64,000 bases of DNA, from positions 1,441,001 through 1,505,000 of the forward strand of contig NZ_CP045298.1 in assembly GCF_009363115.1 (NCBI RefSeq), in the 5' to 3' direction. The translations under genes were made by a program, and so were the position numbers. A model generated the notes under the pieces. That model saw only the letters and a list, made by a program, of their open reading frames with translations, searched no databases and had not been told where the DNA came from. The first letter of the stretch is position 1. Each line of letters starts with the position of its first letter. This document shows, in pieces, positions 53,341 to 61,257 of the stretch. The stretch comes from Paenibacillus brasilensis (lineage in GTDB: Bacteria > Bacillota > Bacilli > Paenibacillales > Paenibacillaceae).

Positions 53341-55173
53341 TTATTCTACAGTGACACTTTTCGCCAGGTTACGTGGTTTATCGACATCATGTCCCAGTGC
53401 AAGGGAAGCATAGTAAGCTAACAGTTGGAGAGCTACAACTGAAATGGCGGCCGACAGAATCGGAAGTGTCTTCGGAATTGCAAACACTTGATCCACAGAT
53501 TTCAGCAGCTCAACAGCATGCTCTTCGTACGTGATTGCAAGTACGTCACCACCACGAGCCTTGACTTCCTTAATGTTGCTCACGGTTTTCTCCAGCACGG
53601 ATTCCTGTGTTACCAAAGCGATAACCGGAATTCCGTCTTCGATCAATGCTAGTGTACCATGCTTCAGTTCACCAGCAGCATAAGCCTCAGAATGAATGTA
53701 GGAAATTTCCTTGAGCTTCAAGGAGCCTTCCTGTACTACAGCATAGTCCTGACCGCGCCCGATAAAGAACAGGTGCTTGTGGCTCGCAATTTGCTCAGCG
53801 TAGGCTTTGATCGAATCTGCTTTACCCAGCATTTCTTCCACTTGCTCTGGCAGTGATTCCATAGCGGCCAGCACATGAGCTACTTGCTCATCCGTTTGTG
53901 TGCCGCGTACTTGAGACAAATACAGACCAAGCAGATAAAAAGCAATCAGCTGTGAAGAATATGCTTTGGTGGAGGCTACGGCAATTTCCGGTCCTGCCAG
54001 TGTAACCAATACATCATCTGCATCACGAGCAATGGAGCTGCCAACTACGTTTGTAATCGCCAATACATGAGCTCCGTTTGCTTGTGCTTCACGCAATGCT
54101 GCCAATGTATCGGCAGTTTCACCGGATTGACTCACCACGATTACTAATGTTTCTGGCGTTACGATAGGGGAACGGTAGCGATATTCGGAAGCCACGTCAT
54201 TTTCTACCGGAATACGAGCCAGACCTTCAATAACCGTACGACCAATCAAACCAGCATTGTAGGCTGTACCACAAGCAACGATTTGAATGTTGCGGATATT
54301 TTTAATTTGTTCTTCTGTCAGCTTCAGCTCAGGAAGAACGACTTTTTTAGTTTCTTTATCAATACGGCCCAACATCGTATCACGGTAAGCCTTAGGCTGC
54401 TCGTGAATTTCTTTCAACATGAAATGCTCATAGCCGCCTTTTTCCGCTGTTACAGCATCCCATTCGACATGAATCATTTCCCGAGAAATAAATTGGCCTT
54501 CGATTGTCATTAATTCGACGGCATCGCTGGTTAAAACAGCCATTTCGCCATCGTTCAAAATAAATACATTGCGTGTATATTTCAGAATAGCCGGAATGTC
54601 GGAACCGATAAAGTTCTCGCCTTCTCCCACACCAATAACCAGCGGGCTTGCTTGACGAACAGCTACCAGCTTGTTAGGTTCATGTTCTGTCAGCACACCC
54701 AGGGCAAAAGCACCGCGCATAAAGGTAATTGCTTTTTGTACCGCTTTAACGATATCTCCTTTATATTCACGCGCAATCAGATGGGAAATAACTTCCGTAT
54801 CCGTTTCGGAAATAAAGGTATGACCTTCGCCGATCAGCTGCTCCTTCAGTTCCAGATAGTTCTCAATAATCCCGTTATGAACGACAGAGAACTTTTGGCT
54901 CTCATCCATATGTGGATGGGAATTTTCATCTGAAGGCTTACCGTGCGTTGCCCAACGTGTATGCCCAATACCTGCATGGCCTAGCAATGGCGCACCATCC
55001 AGCTTTGCTTCCAAATTTGCCAGACGGCCTTTAGCCTTGGCTACTTGCAGTCCTGAATCTGTAAACACGGCAATACCCGCAGAGTCATAACCACGGTATT
55101 CCAGCTTTTTCAATCCGTCAATCAATACCTCTTGCGTATTCTGATCACCAATATATCCTACAATGCCACACAT
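53341..55173 (-). CDS. glmS: Glutamine-fructose-6-phosphate aminotransferase (isomerizing)
   Basis: 610 residues from the ATG at 55173 (MCGIVGYIGDQNTQEVL) so that Cys becomes the N-terminal nucleophile; GGGAGGAT upstream fixes this start. Class II glutaminase domain (1-225; HTRWATHGKP, ENSHPH) and two SIS domains (SQSGETADTLAALREA, EGSLKLKEISYIHSEAYAAG), ending KPRNLAKSVTVE. Makes glucosamine-6-phosphate for peptidoglycan. The conserved C-terminal coding end is what TnsD-type proteins recognise in attTn7. Controlled by the upstream ribozyme. Confidence 0.97.
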   Translation of the reverse strand: MCGIVGYIGDQNTQEVLIDGLKKLEYRGYDSAGIAVFTDSGLQVAKAKGRLANLEAKLDGAPLLGHAGIGHTRWATHGKPSDENSHPHMDESQKFSVVHNGIIENYLELKEQLIGEGHTFISETDTEVISHLIAREYKGDIVKAVQKAITFMRGAFALGVLTEHEPNKLVAVRQASPLVIGVGEGENFIGSDIPAILKYTRNVFILNDGEMAVLTSDAVELMTIEGQFISREMIHVEWDAVTAEKGGYEHFMLKEIHEQPKAYRDTMLGRIDKETKKVVLPELKLTEEQIKNIRNIQIVACGTAYNAGLIGRTVIEGLARIPVENDVASEYRYRSPIVTPETLVIVVSQSGETADTLAALREAQANGAHVLAITNVVGSSIARDADDVLVTLAGPEIAVASTKAYSSQLIAFYLLGLYLSQVRGTQTDEQVAHVLAAMESLPEQVEEMLGKADSIKAYAEQIASHKHLFFIGRGQDYAVVQEGSLKLKEISYIHSEAYAAGELKHGTLALIEDGIPVIALVTQESVLEKTVSNIKEVKARGGDVLAITYEEHAVELLKSVDQVFAIPKTLPILSAAISVVALQLLAYYASLALGHDVDKPRNLAKSVTVE

Positions 55174-55419
55174 ATTCGTTATCCTCCCGATCATCATTTC
55201 ACAGGACGACGCATCACAGGACTAACGTGTGCGGTAGATTGAGGAATAAAGTTCATTCATCTATGAAGTTGTCAATAATAACTATAAAATTACAGGCATC
55301 TCTTCACGAATGCAACGAAATTCCTAAACCGCGCACGCCAATGATGATGGCCGTACATTCATGAAATGAATCTTATAATTTAGGTTATAAAATATAATGG
55401 CATCTACCGGTGCGTTGTG

Positions 55420-55615
55420 TAAACAGTTGCCTGTTTATTTTCCGCTGCCGGTTTACGGCTTGATGCTTCACCGGAAGGTCCCCGCCGAATGTTTCGAACA
55501 CCTTCACCTCGTCAGCTTGCTTTGTCGTGAACCGATTTGTGAGCAACATCATCCTAACTGATGTATTGCTTACCCACCAAGTCCCCCCGCACAAAATCAA
55601 GCTCTGGCGCTTGTA
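55420..55615 (-). promoter_or_regulatory. glmS ribozyme-riboswitch
   Basis: Minus strand: the cleavage-site core AGCGCCAGAGCTTG (A at 55611, cut before G 55610), a long P2/P2a hairpin, then GACGAGGTGAAGG, a TTCGAA segment, TTCGGCGGGGACCTTCCGG and AAGCCGTAAACCGG. Order and sequence match the glmS self-cleaving class that uses glucosamine-6-phosphate as cofactor and lowers glmS expression. It sits about 250 bp ahead of the glmS start. The 3' limit is approximate. Confidence 0.9.
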
Positions 55616-55756
55616 TTACGTTACCTTACAACCCTCGCTTTCTCTATTTGAGTCACAGCATCCCTACATTATATTCAGCTCTATCTCATTTGGCAATAAC
55701 AGTTTATTCATATTTACCTATATAGGTTACGATTCAGTGGAAAATATATACCCGCA

Positions 55757-55794
55757 AACGCGGCTGCCCGCTCTTTTTTACAGGCAACCACGTT
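55757..55794. terminator. Hairpin between glmM and the glmS ribozyme
   Basis: Minus-strand AACGTGGTTGCC and GGGCAGCCGCGTT pair with two G-T wobbles around an A-rich loop. No T-run follows on the minus strand; a weak terminator or processing site after glmM. Confidence 0.4.
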
Positions 55795-55803
55795 TACAAA
55801 ATT

Positions 55804-57144
55804 TTAAACTAATTCTTTTTTGACGACATCTACGATCTGTCCGACAAAATGCTCCAGCTCATCCTTATCCGGTCCTTCTGCCATCACACGAATAAGCGAT
55901 TCTGTACCTGATGCACGGACCAGTACACGCCCATTATCCCCCAATTGCTGTTCCACCTGCTCAATCGCTTCTGCAATAGCAGGATTACCCTCGTAATTAC
56001 GTTTATCCTGCACACGCACATTAACCAGCACTTGCGGATATTGCTTCATGAGCGATTTCAGTTCACTCATCTTTTTGCCAGAAGCCTTCAGGGTATCTAC
56101 CAGTTGAATCCCGGTCAGCATACCATCGCCTGTTGTATTATGATCCAGGAAAATAACATGGCCAGACTGCTCGCCGCCTAGATTAAAGCCGCCCCGGCGC
56201 ATTTCCTCCATGACATAACGGTCTCCGACCGCAGTCTTTGCAGTCTTGAGTGCCAGCTTTTCCGTAGCCTTATAAAAACCGATATTACTCATAACGGTCG
56301 ATACAATGGTGCTGTCCTTGAGCTTCCCAGCACGGTTCATTGCATCCCCGCAAATGCAAAGGATATAGTCACCGTCTACCTCTTCTCCGTTCTCATCAAT
56401 CGCGATCAGACGGTCAGCATCGCCATCAAAGGCCAGACCAATATCCGCTTTCAGACGGAGTACTTCCTCCTTCAGCTTTTCAGGATGAGTCGAGCCGCAA
56501 TGATCATTGATATTCAGCCCGTTGGGCTCCGCACCAATCGTGTGAACTTCAGCTCCCAATTCCGTAAAAAGCTTCGGCGCCAGCTCATAAGCTGCCCCAT
56601 TTGCGCAATCCAGTACAATTTTGAGTCCTTCAAAAGAATGACTAATTGTTGTTTTCAAAAACTCCAGATAATCATAGCGGGAATGCTCATCTATAACAAC
56701 CGTACCCAATCCTCCACCAATCGGACGAGGCAGTTGGTCTTCTTTCGCATCCATCAACTCTTCGATTTTCAATTCTGTTTCATCTGTCAATTTGAACCCG
56801 TCGCCGCCAAAAAACTTAATCCCGTTGTCTTCCACCGGATTATGGGAAGCCGAAATCATTACACCAGCGTCGGCTTTCAATTGACGTGTGAGATAGGCAA
56901 CCCCCGGCGTCGAAACAATCCCCAGACGAACCACGTTAGCCCCAATAGACAGTAAACCGGCTACAAGCGCCGATTCCAGCATCAGGCCAGACACACGTGT
57001 ATCCATACCAATAACAACGGTTGGTTTCTCCACATTACCTGCTAAAACGTATCCGCCACAGCGGCCAATGCTATACGCCAGCTCTGCTGTAAGCTCCTGA
57101 TTAGCAATGCCTCGTACGCCATCTGTACCAAAATATTTCCCCAT
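55804..57144 (-). CDS. glmM: Phosphoglucosamine mutase
   Basis: 446 residues, full length. Catalytic phospho-Ser100 in [20 protein letters not shown], metal loop [12 protein letters not shown] (about 239) and sugar loop [17 protein letters not shown]-terminal phosphate loop [13 protein letters not shown]. Converts glucosamine-6-phosphate, the GlmS product, to the 1-phosphate. It follows cdaR, and in Firmicutes GlmM also binds and inhibits CdaA, which explains the conserved gene order. Confidence 0.96.
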   Translation of the reverse strand: MGKYFGTDGVRGIANQELTAELAYSIGRCGGYVLAGNVEKPTVVIGMDTRVSGLMLESALVAGLLSIGANVVRLGIVSTPGVAYLTRQLKADAGVMISASHNPVEDNGIKFFGGDGFKLTDETELKIEELMDAKEDQLPRPIGGGLGTVVIDEHSRYDYLEFLKTTISHSFEGLKIVLDCANGAAYELAPKLFTELGAEVHTIGAEPNGLNINDHCGSTHPEKLKEEVLRLKADIGLAFDGDADRLIAIDENGEEVDGDYILCICGDAMNRAGKLKDSTIVSTVMSNIGFYKATEKLALKTAKTAVGDRYVMEEMRRGGFNLGGEQSGHVIFLDHNTTGDGMLTGIQLVDTLKASGKKMSELKSLMKQYPQVLVNVRVQDKRNYEGNPAIAEAIEQVEQQLGDNGRVLVRASGTESLIRVMAEGPDKDELEHFVGQIVDVVKKELV

Positions 57145-57204
57145 GTAAAATGACTCCCTTTTTTTGTCTAATAAATCTTGAGTATTTACTACAGATAAAA
57201 CATG

Positions 57205-58674
57205 TTATGGCTGACTGTTCTCCGGGGTTCCATTTGCAGAAGAAGCTGCGCCGTTATGAGGACTTGTCTTATCCTCCGCAGCTGCATTTCCCCCGGAATT
57301 AGCATCTGAGTATCCACCCTGGCCATTTTGCCCCTCCTCATGCCTCTCCTGACCCTTGTCGCCACTACCGGAAGGATTTGATTCATTCTCATTACTTGGA
57401 CTCGTTACAGTAGGCGTTGAAGGGCCTACAATGTTTACTGTTGCCTTTAGCTGATCGGCATTCCCGGCTTGCGCAATATATTTAGGCAAGCCTACCTGCA
57501 ACGTAACCTCATGCTGACCAGGCGCAAGGCCACTTACGTCTGCTACCAGGCTAATATCATCATTGGTTAGATTGCTTACCATATCCTGCGGTCCTTTCAC
57601 AGTAACATCCATCATCTTGCTAGCAGGCGCTGTAATGGTCGCAGTAGTTCCATCCCCTGCACCTTGTAAAGCGATTGGAATGCCAGAGAGCGTCCGTTCC
57701 GTATCTGTGACCTGATTGGAAGGAACGACCGTCACTTCAATTTGTATCGAGCCTGGCTCGATTTTATCAGAACCGGCGGGCGCTGCCAAATTAGCTTGGA
57801 CTGTACGCGTCCCCGCTTCCGTAAATTGACTAAGATCCAATGTGGCTGTGACGTAGGAACTGAGGCTGCTCAATACATCCTGTGATGCATATACGGCGGC
57901 TTCCTTCACGTTTGTACTTACCTTGGAAAGTGCCAGCCCGTCTGGCAAATCTCCCGTATAGACGATCTTAACAGGCACAGACTTTGCCTGCTGAGATACC
58001 GGAATCTCGACGGACACTGTAGACGGCTCGATAACGGCTCCTGTAAGTTCTTGCCCCTTTTTGTTATATGCCCTCAATTTCACGCGCTTCTGCTCGAATT
58101 TTTCCGTGATGCCATCCGTATCGACGGCCCCCTGCACAGCAGTCACGGTACTTAACTGACTTTTGGGTAGGGTCACCTTCACGGTTTGAGGAGTAACTAC
58201 AGGCTTGCCAAGCTGCAAGCCAGCATCCGGGTTGCCTTTGGGCACAATAGAAACATTAAATGTTTTCGTTTGCTTTTCCTCAATTGTTACCGTAACTCGA
58301 TTTGGAGTCATAGATACCAGCTCCACCCCATCCGGTAAATCTGGTTCTAGTGCCAATGTTCTGGTGCCTGCTCCTAAACCGCTTAGATTTAATTTTGCCT
58401 GATAACTATCTGCAAAAAAAGAAGTCAGTACAGAACGCTGTCCTCTGACCTCCATTCTTACATGGTCAGTATCCATAGTAGCCAACACATATTTGGACTC
58501 ATCCAGACCACTAGCCTGAATGCCCACATTATCAATCACCTTATTATCATAGGAAACAGTTAATGTCGATGAAGGTGTACCTGTATCCAGATGAACCATT
58601 CCCCACAGCATCACGGCAACGGCAAGCGCCAATATCTTGGAAATCGTATTATTGTTAATCCATTTGTCCATCAT
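57205..58674 (-). CDS. cdaR: CdaR (YbbR-domain regulator of c-di-AMP synthase)
   Basis: 489 residues. One N-terminal transmembrane helix (ISKILALAVAVMLWGMV) followed by four YbbR repeats outside the membrane (units with VTVEEKQT-like strands; SVPVKIVYTGDLPDGLALS) and a long low-complexity Ser/Asn/Gly/Glu tail from about 425. CdaR modulates CdaA. The start overlaps cdaA by four bases (ATGA). The tail is longer than usual and probably disordered. Confidence 0.92.
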   Translation of the reverse strand: MMDKWINNNTISKILALAVAVMLWGMVHLDTGTPSSTLTVSYDNKVIDNVGIQASGLDESKYVLATMDTDHVRMEVRGQRSVLTSFFADSYQAKLNLSGLGAGTRTLALEPDLPDGVELVSMTPNRVTVTIEEKQTKTFNVSIVPKGNPDAGLQLGKPVVTPQTVKVTLPKSQLSTVTAVQGAVDTDGITEKFEQKRVKLRAYNKKGQELTGAVIEPSTVSVEIPVSQQAKSVPVKIVYTGDLPDGLALSKVSTNVKEAAVYASQDVLSSLSSYVTATLDLSQFTEAGTRTVQANLAAPAGSDKIEPGSIQIEVTVVPSNQVTDTERTLSGIPIALQGAGDGTTATITAPASKMMDVTVKGPQDMVSNLTNDDISLVADVSGLAPGQHEVTLQVGLPKYIAQAGNADQLKATVNIVGPSTPTVTSPSNENESNPSGSGDKGQERHEEGQNGQGGYSDANSGGNAAAEDKTSPHNGAASSANGTPENSQP

Positions 58675-59504
58675 GAATTTCCACGGCCTCCCCTCCGATT
58701 CCAGAATGAGCCGCGTTTTTCTTTCAGAGACGGTGTTGGCCGCAGTTCCTCATACAGCTTGGAAATTAAGGATTCTTCCTTAATGTCGCGCACGACCTGT
58801 CCATTAATTGCCAAAGAAATTTGCCCTGTTTCCTCCGATACTACGACAGTTACGGCATCCGTCACCTCGCTCACCCCAATAGCAGCCCGGTGACGGGTTC
58901 CCAGCTCCTTGCTGATGAATGGATTTTCCGACAACGGTAAATAGCAGGCTGCAGAAGCAATCTGCTTATTTTGAATGATTACCGCACCATCATGCAGAGG
59001 CGTATTCGGGATAAAGATATTGATTAGCAGCTCAGAACTGACCACTGCCTGTGTCTTGATACCAGACTCCGTGTATTCATTTAGCCCTGTCTCGCGCTCA
59101 AATACAACCAAAGCTCCTATTTTTCTACGTGATAAATAATTCAGCGCCTTAATCATTTCCCCAATTAACTTGTTGATCTCTTCATCATCCGCAGACGAAC
59201 GCCCAAATAGTTTGCCTCGCCCCAATTGTTCCAGAGCACGACGCAACTCAGGCTGAAAAATAATAAAAATAGCTACCACACCAAAAGTGAACATCTGGTT
59301 CATCAACCATTTGAGCGTGTACAAATCAAACCAGGTGCTAACTGCCCAAATGACGACCAGAAACAGTATGCCTTTCAACAATTGAACCGCACGCGTTCCG
59401 CGAACAAGTAAAATAAGCTGATACATAATATAGGTAACGATCAAAATGTCGATAATATCTTTAATGGACTCTTTCCAAGTCAGGTCCGCAAAATAATCCA
59501 ACAT
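58671..59504 (-). CDS. cdaA: CdaA diadenylate cyclase
   Basis: 277 residues from the ATG at 59504 (MLDYFADLTWKESIKD); the GGGGG upstream is at proper distance for this ATG and too close for the one two codons earlier. Three transmembrane helices, then the DAC domain with PLHDGAVIIQNKQIASAACY (DGA) and GTRHRAAIGVSEVTDA (RHR), the catalytic motifs that join two ATP into c-di-AMP. First of the cdaA-cdaR-glmM-glmS order. Confidence 0.94.
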   Translation of the reverse strand: MLDYFADLTWKESIKDIIDILIVTYIMYQLILLVRGTRAVQLLKGILFLVVIWAVSTWFDLYTLKWLMNQMFTFGVVAIFIIFQPELRRALEQLGRGKLFGRSSADDEEINKLIGEMIKALNYLSRRKIGALVVFERETGLNEYTESGIKTQAVVSSELLINIFIPNTPLHDGAVIIQNKQIASAACYLPLSENPFISKELGTRHRAAIGVSEVTDAVTVVVSEETGQISLAINGQVVRDIKEESLISKLYEELRPTPSLKEKRGSFWNRRGGRGNS

Positions 59505-59662
59505 GCGCATGCCCCCGCAACTTTCTGTAGTGAGTGGGTGTAGTATGTACACAATATGCTCTCTCTATCTAGGTTATAACGATAAGGCTCGCGTTGCAAG
59601 CTGTGCGACAAAAGAACCGCTAAAATCAGTAAAAAACAGTACAATTCGCCAGTTTTATGTAC

Positions 59663-59694
59663 AAAAAAACGCCTTTTCCAGCGGAAAGAGGCGC
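59663..59694 (-). terminator. Rho-independent terminator after rsiW
   Basis: Minus strand: CGCCTCTTTCC GCT GGAAAAGGCG followed by seven T. It separates sigW-rsiW from cdaA. Confidence 0.85.
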
Positions 59695-59725
59695 TCGATA
59701 TCGTTCTTGCCATGTCAAGCTTCTT

Positions 59726-60358
59726 TTACGGAGAAGACGGGTCCCCGAACAAATCGGAAACTTTATACCAAATCCAATCCAAGGTTTGATCAATGCTTTT
59801 GACCTGTCCTGCAATATGAGCTGTTGACGCTTGATAATAGGAACCGTCAATCACAGTTACATTTCCTTCCACATCGCCGTATACCCGAGCCTTGCCATTT
59901 TGCACTGTCAAATCTCCGGCAATGGATTTCCCTTCAGGCACAATCACTGTATCGCCTTGAATAACGACTTGATCCAGGTTGCTGCCTTTGACTACCAATT
60001 GATGATCCGTGCCTGAAAAGCTGGCCATACTTGAGCACACAACAATAAGAAAAAAGGCGGCAGCTGTTACAGCGGGATGCCTTTTCACCCAAGACAGCAT
60101 AGGTGCCACGGTCTGTCTTTTATGCGGCGGCAAAGCATTCATAATGCGAAATGTCAGCTCATCCGATACACACGGCACTTGATAATGGCGTGTACCATAA
60201 AGCATCGCATCCGTCTGTTCCAGCTCTTTAAAACGCATGCGACATTCCGGGCAGTCTAACAAGTGTTGTTCCAACTCATGTTTGTCCCGCTCAGACAGGT
60301 CGCCATCTAGATAGTCATGCATAAAAGAGACGGCTTGTTTGCAATCCATATGAGCCAA
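59726..60358 (-). CDS. rsiW: Anti-sigma-W factor RsiW
   Basis: 210 residues. N-terminal zinc anti-sigma domain with HELEQHLLDCPECRMRF (His-x3-Cys-x2-Cys), one transmembrane helix at about 93-110 (PAVTAAAFFLIVVCSSMASF) and an extracytoplasmic beta-rich domain of repeated strands (KSIAGDLTVQNGKARVYGDV). It holds SigW inactive until cut by PrsW/RasP-type proteases. Follows sigW by 140 bp. Confidence 0.9.
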   Translation of the reverse strand: MAHMDCKQAVSFMHDYLDGDLSERDKHELEQHLLDCPECRMRFKELEQTDAMLYGTRHYQVPCVSDELTFRIMNALPPHKRQTVAPMLSWVKRHPAVTAAAFFLIVVCSSMASFSGTDHQLVVKGSNLDQVVIQGDTVIVPEGKSIAGDLTVQNGKARVYGDVEGNVTVIDGSYYQASTAHIAGQVKSIDQTLDWIWYKVSDLFGDPSSP

Positions 60359-60498
60359 TCCTTTCTAGTATTCTTCCGTGTTTCTCAACATAACATGCCC
60401 CGTCTTAGAGCTTTGCTCTTCTTACATACGTTATAGCGAGCATTATGTTTCATAAAAACATCTATGCAGGTACTTCCCAAGTACCTAAGCACATGATT

Positions 60499-61065
60499 TT
60501 ACAGCTTGTGCTCCAATTTTTTACGTAGAAAATCCCGGCCTCTATGGACTCTCGTTTTAATCGTAGTCACGGGAATATTAAGCACATCGCTAATTTCCTG
60601 CAAGGAAAGCTCCTGCAAGTACCGCAACACCATAATCGTCCTGTATTTGTCTGGAAGACTATCAATGGCATCATGAATTAATGCCTGTGTCTCGGACAAC
60701 AATGTACGCCCCTCAGGGGTAAGCTCTTCACTAGCGAGCATGGCGTACCCATCGACACCTTCCTGATCATTCATTTCAGCATCAAGTGAGTATGTAGGTT
60801 TTCTCCTTCGCAGACGATCAATGCATAGATTTGTAGCAATCCGGTAAATCCAGGTCGAGAACTTCTGTCCATGGTCATACTTCTCCAAATTGCGATACAC
60901 ACGCAAAAAAGTTTCCTGCACCAGATCCTCTGCCTCATGGCGATTACCCAGCATCCGGTAGGAAAGATGAAAAATCCGATCTTTATATAACTCGACTAGC
61001 TCCGCAAAAGCCCGCTGATCACCTTTCTGTACCAGCCTAACCAAGCGGCTTTCCATATTATCCAC
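60499..61065 (-). CDS. sigW: ECF sigma factor SigW
   Basis: 188 residues from a GTG at 61065, six bases after GGGGGAG; the ATG 19 codons further upstream has no such site and adds residues not seen in relatives. Region 2 YKDRIFHLSYRMLGNRHEAED and KFSTWIYRIATNLCIDRLRR; region 4 LSLQEISDVLNIPVTTIKTR. Directs the cell-envelope stress regulon in complex with RsiW. No clear autoregulatory TGAAAC...CGTA promoter was identified upstream. Confidence 0.92.
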   Translation of the reverse strand: MDNMESRLVRLVQKGDQRAFAELVELYKDRIFHLSYRMLGNRHEAEDLVQETFLRVYRNLEKYDHGQKFSTWIYRIATNLCIDRLRRRKPTYSLDAEMNDQEGVDGYAMLASEELTPEGRTLLSETQALIHDAIDSLPDKYRTIMVLRYLQELSLQEISDVLNIPVTTIKTRVHRGRDFLRKKLEHKL

Positions 61066-61204
61066 TCTATACTCCCCCAGACTTGCTGATGGGTTACCTA
61101 TTGCATATTTATGATTATTCATCGTAGTTTAATTTTATCCGAAAATCAACTATGGTATTGACACCCTCTGAACGGTCTTCTGTCATATTTTATTCACACA
61201 GCAT

Positions 61205-61231
61205 AATCGGGCACTCCATGAGCGCCCGATT
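61205..61231 (-). terminator. Hairpin 27 bp downstream of ppc
   Basis: AATCGGGCACTC / GAGCGCCCGATT, 12-bp stem with one mismatch and a 3-base loop. No T-run follows on the minus strand, so termination is plausible but not certain. Confidence 0.45.
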
Positions 61232-61257
61232 ACCTGTATTCGTACAGCCAGGCTATA

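Noticed and set aside
61125..61257. Sigma-W autoregulatory promoter upstream of sigW
   Set aside because: No convincing TGAAAC and CGTA pair at the right spacing could be read.
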